This document shows, piece by piece, positions 43,727 to 52,583 of a stretch of DNA of 64,000 nt; the stretch's first letter is position 1, and each line of letters starts with the position of its first letter. A model generated the notes under the pieces. That model was not told the origin of the DNA. It was given only the letters and a program-made list of their open reading frames with translations, and searched no databases. Location: assembly GCF_020400585.1 (NCBI RefSeq), contig NZ_JAINVF010000010.1:1-64000 (forward strand), read 5' to 3'. This stretch comes from Streptomyces sp. NK08204 (GTDB taxonomy: Bacteria; Actinomycetota; Actinomycetes; Streptomycetales; Streptomycetaceae). The position numbers and the translations under genes are program-made.

Positions 43727-44617
43727 ATGCGTGCTGCTGTAGTGACGACGTTCGGCGGTCCGGAGGCCGTGGAGATCGCGGAGGTCGCGGTGCCGGAGCC
43801 GGGGGCGCGGCAGGTGCGGATCAAGGTGGCGGCCGGGGCTGTGAACCCCGTGGACGCTGCCGTGCGCGCCGGCTTCTTCGGCGGGGCGGGCAAGGTCATC
43901 GGCCTGGGCTGGGACGTGGCCGGGACGGTGGACGCGGTCGGGGTGGCCGCCGCCTGGGAGGCCGGGGACCCGGTGGTGGCCATCGTGCCGGGTGTGGCCG
44001 AGCCGCTGGGCGCGCACGCCGAGTACGTCGTCGTGGGCGCGGACGCGGTGGCCAAGGCGCCGGTCACGGTGGACGCGGTGCACGCGGGCACCCTGCCGCT
44101 GAACGGGCTGACCGCCATCCAGGCCCTGGACCTGCTGGACCTCGCGCCGGGCGCCAGGCTGCTGGTCACGGGGGCGGCGGGTGCGGTCGGCGGGTTCGCC
44201 GTGCAGCTCGCCGCGCACCGGGGGATCGAGGTGACCGGGCACGCCCGTGCGGCCGACGAGGAGCTGGTGCGGTCGCTGGGCGCCGCGCACTTCACCGCCG
44301 GGGAGGTCGAGCCGCGGAGCGTGGACGCGGTGCTGGACGCGGCGGTGCTCGGCGCGCCGGCGCTGGCGTGGGTGCGGGACGGGGGCGCGTATGTCGCCGT
44401 GCGGGACGGGGAGCTGCCCGACCCGGGGCGTGGGGTGCGGATCGAGCACGTCTGGGTGCAGGCCGACGGGGCGCGGCTGGGGGAGCTGGTCCGGCTGGTC
44501 GACGAGGGGGTCCTCACGCTCCGGGTGGCGGAGACCTTCGCCCTGGACGAGGCCGCCAAGGCGCACGCCCGGCTGGCCGAGGGGGGTGTGCGGGGGCGGG
44601 TTGTGCTCGTGCCCTGA
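43727..44617 (+). CDS. NADP-dependent zinc-type alcohol dehydrogenase/quinone oxidoreductase
   Basis: A 296-residue MDR-family oxidoreductase. The GroES-like N-half has GAVNPVDAAVRAGFFGG near residue 40 and GLGWDVAGTVDAVG. The Rossmann half has LLVTGAAGAVGGFAVQLAA near residue 145. Catalytic zinc cysteines are absent, so it belongs to the quinone oxidoreductase branch. ATG 43727 follows GGGGAGA. The divergent HxlR regulator and the palindrome between them suggest induction by a quinone or aldehyde (inference). It is slightly shorter than typical 310-330. Confidence 0.88.
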   Translation: MRAAVVTTFGGPEAVEIAEVAVPEPGARQVRIKVAAGAVNPVDAAVRAGFFGGAGKVIGLGWDVAGTVDAVGVAAAWEAGDPVVAIVPGVAEPLGAHAEYVVVGADAVAKAPVTVDAVHAGTLPLNGLTAIQALDLLDLAPGARLLVTGAAGAVGGFAVQLAAHRGIEVTGHARAADEELVRSLGAAHFTAGEVEPRSVDAVLDAAVLGAPALAWVRDGGAYVAVRDGELPDPGRGVRIEHVWVQADGARLGELVRLVDEGVLTLRVAETFALDEAAKAHARLAEGGVRGRVVLVP

Positions 44618-44787
44618 GCCGGGCCGCCGGGGTGCCGGGGGTGTGTCGTCAGGGTGCCGTCGAAGGTGCCGTGGCGGGTGCCGTGGCGGGCAGCGGCCGG
44701 GCAGGGGCCGGGCGGGTCCCGGGGGTGGCGTCGAGCCGGGGCGGCGGGGCGGAATATTCGCCGGGTGGTGACCGTTGGAGGCCACTA

Positions 44788-44801
44788 GTTGAACGGTCAA
44801 C
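44788..44801. promoter_or_regulatory. Palindrome upstream of the flavin oxidoreductase pair
   Basis: GTTGA-ACGG-TCAAC (44788-44801) sits 19 bases before the ATG. The arms are perfect. The sequence resembles MarR/OhrR-type operators and would block the promoter or the start region. Confidence 0.35.
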
Positions 44802-44820
44802 AACCTGGGAGTGAGTGACC

Positions 44821-45921
44821 ATGCAGTTCGGGATCTTCACGGTCGGCGACGTCACGCCGGACCCGACGACGGGGCGTACGCCGACCGAGCGCGAGCGGAT
44901 CAAGGCCATGGTCGCCATCGCGCTGAAGGCCGAGGAGGTGGGCCTGGACGTCTTCGCGACCGGTGAGCACCACAATCCGCCGTTCGTGCCGTCCTCGCCG
45001 ACCACGATGCTCGGCTACCTCGCGGCGCGCACGGAGAAGCTGATCCTCTCCACCTCCACCACCCTGATCACCACCAACGACCCGGTGAAGATCGCGGAGG
45101 ACTTCGCGATGCTCCAGCACCTGGCCGACGGGCGGGTCGACCTGATGATGGGCCGCGGCAACACCGGGCCGGTGTACCCGTGGTTCGGCCAGGACATCCG
45201 GCAGGGCGTCAATCTCGCCATCGAGAACTACGCGCTGCTGCGCCGGCTGTGGCGCGAGGACGTCGTCGACTGGGAGGGGAAGTTCCGCACGCCGCTGCAG
45301 GGATTCACGTCGACGCCGCGTCCGCTGGACGGGGTGGCGCCGTTCGTCTGGCACGGGTCGATCCGCTCGCCGGAGATCGCCGAGCAGGCCGCGTACTACG
45401 GCGACGGGTTCTTCCACAACAACATCTTCTGGCCCGCCGAGCACACCAAGCGGATGGTCGAGCTGTACCGGGCCCGCTACGCCCACTACGGGCACGGCAC
45501 GCCCGAGCAGGCCATCGTCGGACTGGGCGGCCAGGTGTTCATGCGGAAGAACTCCCAGGAGGCGGTGCGTGAGTTCCGGCCGTACTTCGACAACGCCCCG
45601 GTGTACGGCCACGGGCCCTCGCTGGAGGACTTCACCGAGCAGACCCCGCTGACCGTGGGCTCGCCCCAGCAGGTGATCGACAAGACGCTGTCCTTCCGCG
45701 AGTACGCCGGTGACTACCAGCGCCAGCTGTTCCTGATGGACCACGCGGGGCTGCCGCTGAAGACCGTGCTGGAGCAGCTCGACATGCTCGGCGAGGAGGT
45801 CGTACCGGTGCTGCGCAAGGAGTTCGCGAGCGGCCGTCCGGCGGATGTGCCGGAGGCGCCGACGCACGCCTCCCTGCTCGCCGCGAGTGACAAGTCCAAG
45901 AAGGAGGTGAGCGCCGCATGA
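44821..45921 (+). CDS. LLM-class flavin-dependent oxidoreductase (CE1758 type)
   Basis: A 366-residue bacterial luciferase-like monooxygenase. The (beta/alpha)8 flavin fold shows MQFGIFTVGDVTPD, VFATGEHHNPPFVPS near residue 41, STSTTLITTNDPVKIAEDFA near residue 79 and VDLMMGRGNTGPVYPWFG near residue 110. It should oxidise an organic substrate using reduced FMN. It overlaps the following FMN reductase by 4 bases (ATGA), making a two-component monooxygenase. This pairing matches the CE1758-CE1759 family. ATG 44821 is used rather than GTG 44815. Confidence 0.9.
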   Translation: MQFGIFTVGDVTPDPTTGRTPTERERIKAMVAIALKAEEVGLDVFATGEHHNPPFVPSSPTTMLGYLAARTEKLILSTSTTLITTNDPVKIAEDFAMLQHLADGRVDLMMGRGNTGPVYPWFGQDIRQGVNLAIENYALLRRLWREDVVDWEGKFRTPLQGFTSTPRPLDGVAPFVWHGSIRSPEIAEQAAYYGDGFFHNNIFWPAEHTKRMVELYRARYAHYGHGTPEQAIVGLGGQVFMRKNSQEAVREFRPYFDNAPVYGHGPSLEDFTEQTPLTVGSPQQVIDKTLSFREYAGDYQRQLFLMDHAGLPLKTVLEQLDMLGEEVVPVLRKEFASGRPADVPEAPTHASLLAASDKSKKEVSAA

Positions 45922-46490
45922 AGCTCGTCGTCGTCTCGGCGGGGCTGAGTGTCCCGTCCTCCACGCGGCTGCTGGCCGACCGGCTGGCCGCGGCGGTGGA
46001 CCGGCAGACGCCGGTGGAGCTGCAGGTGATCGAGGTGCGTGAGCTCGCCGTGGAGATCGCGCACAACTTCACCAACGGCTTTGCCGGCAAGGAACTCGCC
46101 GCCGCGCAGGACGCGGTGGCGGGGGCCGACGGGCTGATCGTCGTCACGCCCGTGTTCAGCGCGTCCTACAGCGGGCTGTTCAAGTCGTTCTTCGACATGC
46201 TCGACAAGGACGCGCTGGCGGGCAAGCCGGTGCTGATCGCGGCTACCGGGGGTACGGCCCGGCATTCGCTGGTGCTGGAACATGCGCTGCGGCCGTTGTT
46301 CGCGTACCTGCGGGCGGTCGTCGTGCCCACGGCGGTGTACGCGGCCTCGGAGGACTGGGGGGCCGAGGGGCTGGCGCAGAGGATCGAGCGGGCTGCGGGG
46401 GAACTGGCCTCGCTGATGCCCACGGCGGCTCGGCGGGCGGAGGGAGCAGTCGTGCCCTTCGCGGAACAGCTCGCGGCGCTACGCCCTTGA
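45918..46490 (+). CDS. FMN reductase (CE1759 type)
   Basis: A 190-residue NAD(P)H:FMN oxidoreductase with a flavodoxin-like fold. Recognisable stretches are MKLVVVSAGLSVPSSTRLLA, the FMN-binding VVTPVFSASYSGLFKSFFDM near residue 75 and KPVLIAATGGTARHS near residue 103. It should supply reduced flavin to the monooxygenase encoded just upstream, whose stop codon it overlaps. It is followed by a 231-base gap with no gene. Confidence 0.9.
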   Translation: MKLVVVSAGLSVPSSTRLLADRLAAAVDRQTPVELQVIEVRELAVEIAHNFTNGFAGKELAAAQDAVAGADGLIVVTPVFSASYSGLFKSFFDMLDKDALAGKPVLIAATGGTARHSLVLEHALRPLFAYLRAVVVPTAVYAASEDWGAEGLAQRIERAAGELASLMPTAARRAEGAVVPFAEQLAALRP

Positions 46491-46721
46491 GCAGGCCACC
46501 AGCCCATCCGCCCATCCGCCCACCCGTCTCGGCCCGCCGGAAGGCTGCCGTCTCGGGTGGGCCGCCGGCTCGGCCGGGCCGTCGGCCTTGTCGGGCGGCG
46601 GTGAGAAGACGGTAGGGGTGGGCGGGCGGGTTCCGCTGTGACGGTGAGAGGGCGGTAAAAAGCGTGATCGTACGCCTGCTCGCCCCGGCTCAACCGCCGG
46701 AGGCCTTGGCAGACTGGGTGC

Positions 46722-47456
46722 GTGCCCCAGACTGTGCTGCTCGCCGAAGACGACCGTGCCATCCGCCATGCCCTGGAGCGTGCCCTGACGCTGGAAGGGT
46801 ATGAGGTGACGGCGGTCGCCGACGGCGTCGAGGCGCTGGCTCAGGCCCACAGGACGCCGCCGGACGTCCTCGTGCTCGACGTGATGATGCCCGGCATCGA
46901 CGGCCTCCAGGTCTGCCGGGTGCTGCGCGCCGAGGGCGACCGCACCCCGATCCTGATGCTCACCGCGCTCGTGGAGACCGCCGACCGGATCGCCGGGCTG
47001 GACGCCGGCGCCGACGACTACGTGGTCAAGCCGTTCGACGTCGAGGAGGTCTTCGCGCGGCTGCGCGCGCTGCTGCGCCGTACCAGCGCGGTGCCCGCCC
47101 CGGCGCCCGGCACCGGTGGTGGCGGGGAGGGCGGCCGGGAGCCGCAGTTGTCCGACCGGCAGGTGGAGGCCGCCGGGATCCGCATGGACCTCCAGGCCCG
47201 CCGGGCCTGGCGGGGCACGCGCGAGCTGGAACTGACCCGTACCGAGTTCGAGCTGCTGGAGCTGCTCGTACGCAATGCCGGCATCGTGCTCGACCACTCG
47301 ACGATCTACGACCGGATCTGGGGTTACGACTTCGGGCCCGGCTCCAAGAACCTCGCCGTCTACGTCGGCTACCTGCGCCGCAAGCTGGACGAGCCCGGCG
47401 CGCCGGCGCTGATCCACACCGTCCGGGGCGTGGGTTACGTGTTGCGGGAGGACTGA
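46722..47456 (+). CDS. OmpR-family response regulator
   Basis: A 244-residue two-component response regulator. The receiver has the acidic pair in LLAEDDRAIRH, the phospho-acceptor Asp in VLVLDVMMPGIDG near residue 52 and the conserved Lys in DYVVKPFDVEE near residue 103. A Gly/Pro linker leads to the winged-helix DNA-binding domain, with RTEFELLELLVRNAGIVLDH and GPGSKNLAVYVGYLRRKLDE. It is an MprA/PrrA-like regulator. GTG 46722 is used. The kinase gene starts directly at the next base after its stop. Confidence 0.9.
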   Translation: MPQTVLLAEDDRAIRHALERALTLEGYEVTAVADGVEALAQAHRTPPDVLVLDVMMPGIDGLQVCRVLRAEGDRTPILMLTALVETADRIAGLDAGADDYVVKPFDVEEVFARLRALLRRTSAVPAPAPGTGGGGEGGREPQLSDRQVEAAGIRMDLQARRAWRGTRELELTRTEFELLELLVRNAGIVLDHSTIYDRIWGYDFGPGSKNLAVYVGYLRRKLDEPGAPALIHTVRGVGYVLRED

Positions 47457-48923
47457 GTGGGCCGCCGCTGGCGGCTGCCGGACCGGCCGCGGCCGAAGCT
47501 GGTCTCCCTGCGCACCACCTTCGCCGTGTCCTTCGCGGCCGTCACCGCCGCCGTCGCGATCCTCGTCGGCATCGTGTCGTACGGTTCCGCCGCGCGCCTG
47601 GTGCGGTTCGACCAGCAGTCGGTGTTCACGCAGGTCGTGCAGGACGTGCGGGACGAGGTGCGGCAGCACGAGATGGTCCCGGAGGACTTCTCCTCCTCCC
47701 GGCCGGGCCACGATCTGGTCCGGCCGGCCCGTACCGACGTACAGGTGCTCGGCGCGCAGGGGCAGATCGTCGACCACGGCAGCCCCGTGCTGCCCGTCAC
47801 CGCTCGCGACAGGGCCGTCGCGAAGGAGGCGGCGGCCGGGAGGGTGCTCGAACACAAGGACGTCCGGGTCGCCGAGGACCTCTTCCGCGTGGCCACGGTG
47901 TCGCTGGGCGACGGGCGGGGCGCGGTGCAGGTCGCGCAGGAGTTCAGCGACACCGAGGACCTGCTGCGCACGCTCCAGCAGCGGACGCTGATCCTGTTGG
48001 CGGCGGTCGTGGTGCTGGCCGGTCTGTTCGGCTGGTGGCTGGCCCGGCGGATCACCCGGCGGCTGGTGATACTGACGTCCGCCGCCGAGGACGTGGCGCG
48101 GACCCGGCAGCTGGGCATCCAGGTGCCGGTCGTCGGGCTGGACGAGGTGGGCCGCCTCGGGCGGGCGTTCGACCGGATGCTGGGGCGGCTCGCGCAGTCG
48201 GAGGAGGACCAGCGGCGGCTGGTGCAGGACGCGGGTCACGAACTCCGTACACCGCTCACGTCGCTGCGTACGAACATCTCGCTGCTGCGCCGGATCGACG
48301 AGCTGCCGCCCGCGACGCGCGAGGAACTCGTCGCCGACCTCGGCCAGGAGGCCCGTGAGCTGACCGACCTGGTCAACGAGCTGGTCGATCTGGCCGCCGG
48401 GCAGTCCGACACCGAGCCGCCGCAGCGGGTGGACCTCGCCGACATCGCGGAGGACGTGGTGGGGCTGGCGAAGCGGCGTACCGGGCGGGAGATCGTGCTG
48501 CGGGTGAGCGGCGACACGAGTACGGACGGGCGGCCGGGGATGTTGCAGCGGGCCATCTCCAACCTGGTGGAGAACGCGGCCAAGTTCGACCGGGACGGTA
48601 CGGCGCCGATCGAGATCAACATCACCGGCGGTGTGTGGCCGGGGGCGGTGCGACCGGGCGCGGTGCGGACGGGGGCGGTGCGGATCGAGGTGCTGGACCG
48701 GGGGCCCGGGATCGCCGAGGGGGATCTGATCCGGATCTTCGACCGGTTCTACCGGGCCGCGGACGCGCGGTCGCTGCCGGGGTCGGGGCTGGGGTTGTCC
48801 ATCGTGCGTGAGGTCGCCATGGCCCATGGTGGGGCGCCGTTCGCCTTCCGGCGGGAAGGGGGCGGGGCGGTCATCGGGTTCACGGTGGGCGGGGCCGCCG
48901 CCTGGGCATCACCCTCGGCCTGA
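47457..48923 (+). CDS. HAMP-domain sensor histidine kinase
   Basis: A 488-residue membrane kinase. Span 1 lies at about residues 22-45, then an extracytoplasmic sensor of ~120 residues, span 2 at about 175-195 (LILLAAVVVLAGLFGWWLA), a HAMP region, and the dimerization/phosphorylation helix with DAGHELRTPLTSLRTNIS (His near residue 261). The ATPase domain has NLVENAAKFD, DRGPGI and GSGLGLSIVREV. Between the N and G1 boxes is a tandem PGAVR/TGAVR insertion from a 15-base repeat. GTG 47457 abuts the regulator stop, so they form one operon. It resembles MprB-like kinases; the signal is unknown. Confidence 0.9.
   Translation: MGRRWRLPDRPRPKLVSLRTTFAVSFAAVTAAVAILVGIVSYGSAARLVRFDQQSVFTQVVQDVRDEVRQHEMVPEDFSSSRPGHDLVRPARTDVQVLGAQGQIVDHGSPVLPVTARDRAVAKEAAAGRVLEHKDVRVAEDLFRVATVSLGDGRGAVQVAQEFSDTEDLLRTLQQRTLILLAAVVVLAGLFGWWLARRITRRLVILTSAAEDVARTRQLGIQVPVVGLDEVGRLGRAFDRMLGRLAQSEEDQRRLVQDAGHELRTPLTSLRTNISLLRRIDELPPATREELVADLGQEARELTDLVNELVDLAAGQSDTEPPQRVDLADIAEDVVGLAKRRTGREIVLRVSGDTSTDGRPGMLQRAISNLVENAAKFDRDGTAPIEINITGGVWPGAVRPGAVRTGAVRIEVLDRGPGIAEGDLIRIFDRFYRAADARSLPGSGLGLSIVREVAMAHGGAPFAFRREGGGAVIGFTVGGAAAWASPSA
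48639..48683 (+). repeat. 15-base tandem repeat inside the histidine kinase gene
   Basis: Three 15-base units (48639-48653, 48654-48668, 48669-48683) share the core GGGGGCGGTGCGG and encode PGAVR, PGAVR and TGAVR within the ATPase domain. Unit number may vary between strains. Confidence 0.7.
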
Positions 48924-49041
48924 ACGTCCAGCTCGCCTCCTCGCCGCCGGCGGGCATGTGGCCGTGGGGTCACAGGGGCTGGCCCGGGGCGCGGGCAGGG
49001 GTCATGATCTGAGGGGAAAGCATGCCTCGAGGGGGTTCTCT

Positions 49042-50310
49042 GTGCTCAGTGATCAGGAGGCTGCCGCCCTGTCCTGCATCGACGAGGGGGCCGTCGGGCG
49101 GACGCTGCTCGAGCTGATCGCCGTTCCGAGTGTGAGCGGGAGTGCCGCCGAGTCGGAGATCCAGCATCTGCTCGCCGGACGGCTGGAGCGGCTCGGGCTC
49201 GACGTCGATCTCTGGCGCATGGATCTGGCCGCGCTCCGCGCCGAACCGGGGTTTCCCGGGATGGAGGTGCCGCGCACGGAGGCGTGGGGGCTGGTCGGGA
49301 CCACCGCGGGGGGCGGGGACGGGCCGGCGTTGGTGCTTCAGGGGCATGTCGATGTCGTGCCGGGCGGGGACCCGGCCGCCTGGGACGGCGATCCCTTCGT
49401 GCCCAGGGTCACCGGGGACATCGTGCACGGGCGCGGCGCCTGCGACATGAAGGCGGGCCTGGTCGCCCACCTGGCGGCGCTCGGGGCGCTGCGGGCGGCC
49501 GGGGTCCGGCTGCGCGGGCGTGTCGCCGTGCACTTCGTCGTCGGGGAGGAGGACGGCGGGATCGGCGCCTTCGGCACCCTGAAGCGGGGGCACGGCGGTG
49601 ACGCCTGCGTCATCACCGAGCCGACCGGCGGGACCCTCGTCACCGCCAATGCCGGTGCGCTGACCTTCCGGCTGTCCGTGCCCGGCAAGGCCGCCCACGC
49701 CAGTTCCCGGGACGCCGGGGTCAGCGCCGTCGACGCCTACCTGCCGCTCCATGAGGCGCTGGCCCGCCTGGAGGCCTCCCGCAATGCCGGAACCTCCCCG
49801 CTGATGGCGGAGTATCCGATCCCGTACGCGCTGTCCGTCGGCACCGTGCGGGCGGGGGACTGGGCCAGCAGCGTCCCCGATCTGCTCGTCGCCGAGGGGC
49901 GGCTCGGAGTCCGGCTCGACGAGGAGCCGGCCGCCGCCCGCGCGGAGTTCGAACGCTGTGTGGCCGAGGCCTGCGCCGCCCACCCCTGGCTGCGCGAGCA
50001 TCCGGCGACCGTGACCTGGCCGGGCGGCCAGTTCGCCGGCGGACGCCTCCCCGAGGGGCATCCGCTGCGGGACGAGGTGCGCGACGCCTGCACCGACGCC
50101 AACGGCTGGGCCGCCCGGCCGCGCGAGCGCGGGGCGCCGTACGGCAGCGATCTGCGGCTCTACGCGGCGGCCGGGATACCGACGCTGCAGTACGGGCCGG
50201 GGGACGTACGGGTCGCGCACAGCCCCCGGGAGTGCGTGTCCCTCCGTGAGGTGGTGGAGGTGGCGCGGACCCTCGTGCTCACCGTCATGCGGACGGCCGG
50301 GGTGAGGTGA
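49042..50310 (+). CDS. M20-family metallopeptidase (ArgE/DapE type)
   Basis: A 422-residue di-zinc amidohydrolase of the ArgE/DapE/carboxypeptidase family. Metal and catalytic residues are visible: VLQGHVDVVPGG near residue 99 (His, Asp), GRGACDMKAGLVA (Asp), the catalytic Glu pair in VGEEDGGIGAFG, CVITEPTGG (Glu) and VRVAHSPRECV near the end (His). It should hydrolyse an N-acyl or peptide bond of a small substrate. GTG 49042 fits the family start. Its final 26 bases overlap the convergent DUF2156 gene. Confidence 0.9.
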   Translation: MLSDQEAAALSCIDEGAVGRTLLELIAVPSVSGSAAESEIQHLLAGRLERLGLDVDLWRMDLAALRAEPGFPGMEVPRTEAWGLVGTTAGGGDGPALVLQGHVDVVPGGDPAAWDGDPFVPRVTGDIVHGRGACDMKAGLVAHLAALGALRAAGVRLRGRVAVHFVVGEEDGGIGAFGTLKRGHGGDACVITEPTGGTLVTANAGALTFRLSVPGKAAHASSRDAGVSAVDAYLPLHEALARLEASRNAGTSPLMAEYPIPYALSVGTVRAGDWASSVPDLLVAEGRLGVRLDEEPAAARAEFERCVAEACAAHPWLREHPATVTWPGGQFAGGRLPEGHPLRDEVRDACTDANGWAARPRERGAPYGSDLRLYAAAGIPTLQYGPGDVRVAHSPRECVSLREVVEVARTLVLTVMRTAGVR

Positions 50311-52123
50311 TCCGGCCGTCGCAGTCCTGCTGACGGCGCCGGGTGAAGGCCGGCAGCGTGGGCGGGGTGAGGAAGCCCTCCGCGCGGGCGCTCGCCAGGC
50401 CGATGCGCGGGATGTCGGCGCTCTTGGCGAAGAGCAGGAAGCGCGGTTCCCACAGCGGGCGGTACTTGGCGTTCGCACGGTAGAGGGACTCGATCTGCCA
50501 CCAGCGGGAGAAGAAGGTGAGGATCGAACGCCACAGGCGCAGCACCGGGCCCGCGCCCAGGCGGGATCCGCGCTCGAACACCGAGCGGAACATCGCGAAG
50601 TTCAGCGAGACCCGTCGTACGCCCAGCTCCTCGGCGCGCAGGAGGAGTTCCACGACCATGTACTCCATCAGGCCGTTCTCGCAGGCGCGGTCGCGGCGCA
50701 TCAGGTCCAGGGACAGGCCGTGTCCGCCCCAGGGGACGAAGCTGAGCAGGGCGCGCGGGCGGCCCTCCGCGTCCCGGCACTCCAGCATCACGCAGCGGCC
50801 GTCGGACTCGTCGCCGAGGCGGCCCAGGGCCATGGAGAAGCCGCGCTCGGTGGTGCCGTCGCGCCATTGGTCGGCGCGGTCGATCAGCAGGGCCATCTCG
50901 TCGTCGGGGATGTCCTCGTGGCGGCGGATGCGGACGGTGTAGCCGGCCCGCTTGACCCGGTTGTGGGCCTGGCGGATCACACGCATGGCGCGGCCCTCCA
51001 GGGTGAAGTCGGCGAGGTCCACGATCGCCTCGTCGCCGAGTTCGAGCGCGTCCAGACCGTGCCGGGCGTAGATCGTGCCGGCCTCCTCGCCGGCACCCAT
51101 CACCGCCGGTGTCCAGGCGTGGCGGCGGGCCTCGGCGAGCCAGGCGTCGATGGCGCCGGGCCAGGCCTCGGGGTCGCCGATCGGGTCGCCGGAGGCGAGG
51201 CTGACGCCGCCGACGACGCGGTAGGTGATGGCCGCCTTGCCGCTGGGGGAGAAGATGGCGGCCTTGTCGCGGCGCAACGCGAAGTAGCCGAGGGAGTCAC
51301 GCTCGCCGTGCCGGTCCAGCAGGGTCCGCAGCCGCTGCTCATCCTCCGCGCCGAGCAGGCACTCGCCGCGCGGCGCGCGGAAGCAGGCGTACAGGACGAG
51401 CAGGAAGGTCGCCGCGATCATGCTGTTGACGGTCATGTCGGCCCAGCGGGGCGCGTGGACGGCGGCCACGCGGTCGGCGAGCGGGCCGACGCTGATGCCG
51501 CGCAGCAGGGTGTAGGCGATCTCGTCGCGCAGGCCGGCGCCGGAAAGCTTGTTGGTGGCGTGCACCAGCAGGGTGCCGAGCGCGGCGCTGACCACGGAGC
51601 CGCCGACGCCGACGACGAGGGCCAGCCGGGGGTTGGAGCGGTCGCCGATCGCGTCGAACTCGCGGCGCCCGATCAGCAGGGCGGCCACGAACAGGGCGGT
51701 GAGGCCGACGGAGGCCCAGTTGAAGGGGTGCTCGCGGTACGGGGCGCGGGTGAGGGCGAGGGCGTACAGGGCGAGCAGGGGGCCGGCGAGGAGGAGGTTG
51801 AAGACCCAGGCGGCCCGTTTGCGGCGGCGCATCACCATGGCCAGGAACAGCGACAGGGCTGCCGAGGTGAGGCCCGCGGTGGCCAGGTAGGGGGTGAAGT
51901 ACTGGCCCGCGTTGTGCTCGTGGATCTCCTCCCGGAAGGGCAGGGAGATCACGCAGGCCATGTTCAGCACGACCATCAGCCGCAGGTACCAGACGGTGGC
52001 CGAGGCGGCCCGCTTCCTCAGCCGGTCGCGGCCGGGCGAGGGGGCGGAGGAGAGGATCGTGCGGAGGGGTTTGCGCTGAGCGGGGACCTGTGGGGCGATC
52101 AGGGTCGACTCTGGTGCGGGCAT
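50285..52123 (-). CDS. DUF2156/phosphatidylglycerol lysyltransferase-like membrane protein
   Basis: A 612-residue MprF-like protein. Six or so membrane spans fill the first ~230 residues, fewer than the 14 of full MprF. A C-terminal soluble DUF2156 acyltransferase domain follows, starting near GERDSLGYFALRRDKAAIFS, with MVVELLLRAEELGVRRVSLN and FSRWWQIESLYRANAKYRPL. MprF-type enzymes transfer an amino acid from aminoacyl-tRNA to phosphatidylglycerol and lower negative surface charge. No lysine specificity is visible. ATG 52123 is preceded at 52166-52186 by a palindrome shared with the next gene. The 3' end is convergent with the M20 gene. Confidence 0.86.
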   Translation of the reverse strand: MPAPESTLIAPQVPAQRKPLRTILSSAPSPGRDRLRKRAASATVWYLRLMVVLNMACVISLPFREEIHEHNAGQYFTPYLATAGLTSAALSLFLAMVMRRRKRAAWVFNLLLAGPLLALYALALTRAPYREHPFNWASVGLTALFVAALLIGRREFDAIGDRSNPRLALVVGVGGSVVSAALGTLLVHATNKLSGAGLRDEIAYTLLRGISVGPLADRVAAVHAPRWADMTVNSMIAATFLLVLYACFRAPRGECLLGAEDEQRLRTLLDRHGERDSLGYFALRRDKAAIFSPSGKAAITYRVVGGVSLASGDPIGDPEAWPGAIDAWLAEARRHAWTPAVMGAGEEAGTIYARHGLDALELGDEAIVDLADFTLEGRAMRVIRQAHNRVKRAGYTVRIRRHEDIPDDEMALLIDRADQWRDGTTERGFSMALGRLGDESDGRCVMLECRDAEGRPRALLSFVPWGGHGLSLDLMRRDRACENGLMEYMVVELLLRAEELGVRRVSLNFAMFRSVFERGSRLGAGPVLRLWRSILTFFSRWWQIESLYRANAKYRPLWEPRFLLFAKSADIPRIGLASARAEGFLTPPTLPAFTRRRQQDCDGRITSPRPSA

Positions 52124-52165
52124 GGTGACTGGTCACCTTGGGGGAGGGGGACGGGGCCGGACACT

Positions 52166-52186
52166 GACCCTACAGTCCGTAGGGTC
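52166..52186. promoter_or_regulatory. 21-bp palindrome upstream of DUF2156 gene
   Basis: GACCCTAC-AGTCC-GTAGGGTC is a perfect palindrome with 8-bp arms and a 5-base centre. On the - strand its second arm contains TAGGGT, a plausible -10 hexamer. The gap to the ATG (52123) is 42 bases. The twin at 52548-52568 matches it at 18 of 21 positions. Confidence 0.7.
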
Positions 52187-52225
52187 ATGCGGATACGGGG
52201 TTGCGCGTATCCGGTGCCCAGGGTC

Positions 52226-52507
52226 TCATCCCGGTTCCTGTGTGCCGCGCCGGGCCGCCGCCAGGTGCCAGGCCAGGTTGCCGGCCGCGGCGCCTGCCGC
52301 CACCACCGCGACGATCACGCCGCCGGTCGCGAGGCCGTCGCTGAACAGGTGCGGGCGCCGGTCGAGGCTGTGCAGCCCGAAGCCGCACAGCTCGTAGACG
52401 CCGATGGCGGCGATCACCAGGCTGACGACCAGCAGGGCCAGCGTCGGCGCGAGACTGCGCACGTCGACCTCCGTCGGTGGACTCGGTTCCGCTTGCGTGT
52501 CCTGCAT
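52226..52507 (-). CDS. Small two-span membrane protein
   Basis: A 93-residue hypothetical protein, MQDTQAEPSPPTEVDVRSLA at the start, with two membrane spans (LALLVVSLVIAAIGVYELCG and GGVIVAVVAAGAAAGNLAWH) and a short basic C-tail. I do not recognise a family. The start at ATG 52507 follows GGGGGA. It lies 102 bases upstream of the DUF2156 gene on the same strand, with a nearly identical palindrome in its promoter region, suggesting co-regulation with the DUF2156 protein (inference). Confidence 0.75.
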   Translation of the reverse strand: MQDTQAEPSPPTEVDVRSLAPTLALLVVSLVIAAIGVYELCGFGLHSLDRRPHLFSDGLATGGVIVAVVAAGAAAGNLAWHLAAARRGTQEPG

Positions 52508-52547
52508 GTGTCCCCCGTTGAACAGACCTGTGACCGTGGGCGGTTGG

Positions 52548-52568
52548 GAACCTACAATACGTAGGGTC
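52548..52568. promoter_or_regulatory. 21-bp palindrome upstream of small membrane protein gene
   Basis: On the + strand GAACCTAC-AATAC-GTAGGGTC (one arm mismatch). On the - strand it contains TAGGTT as a possible -10 hexamer. It is 40 bases from the ATG at 52507, nearly the same distance as its twin at 52166-52186. The relic gene on the + strand begins 16 bases away on the other side. Confidence 0.65.
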
Positions 52569-52583
52569 GCTGGGCTCGACGCC

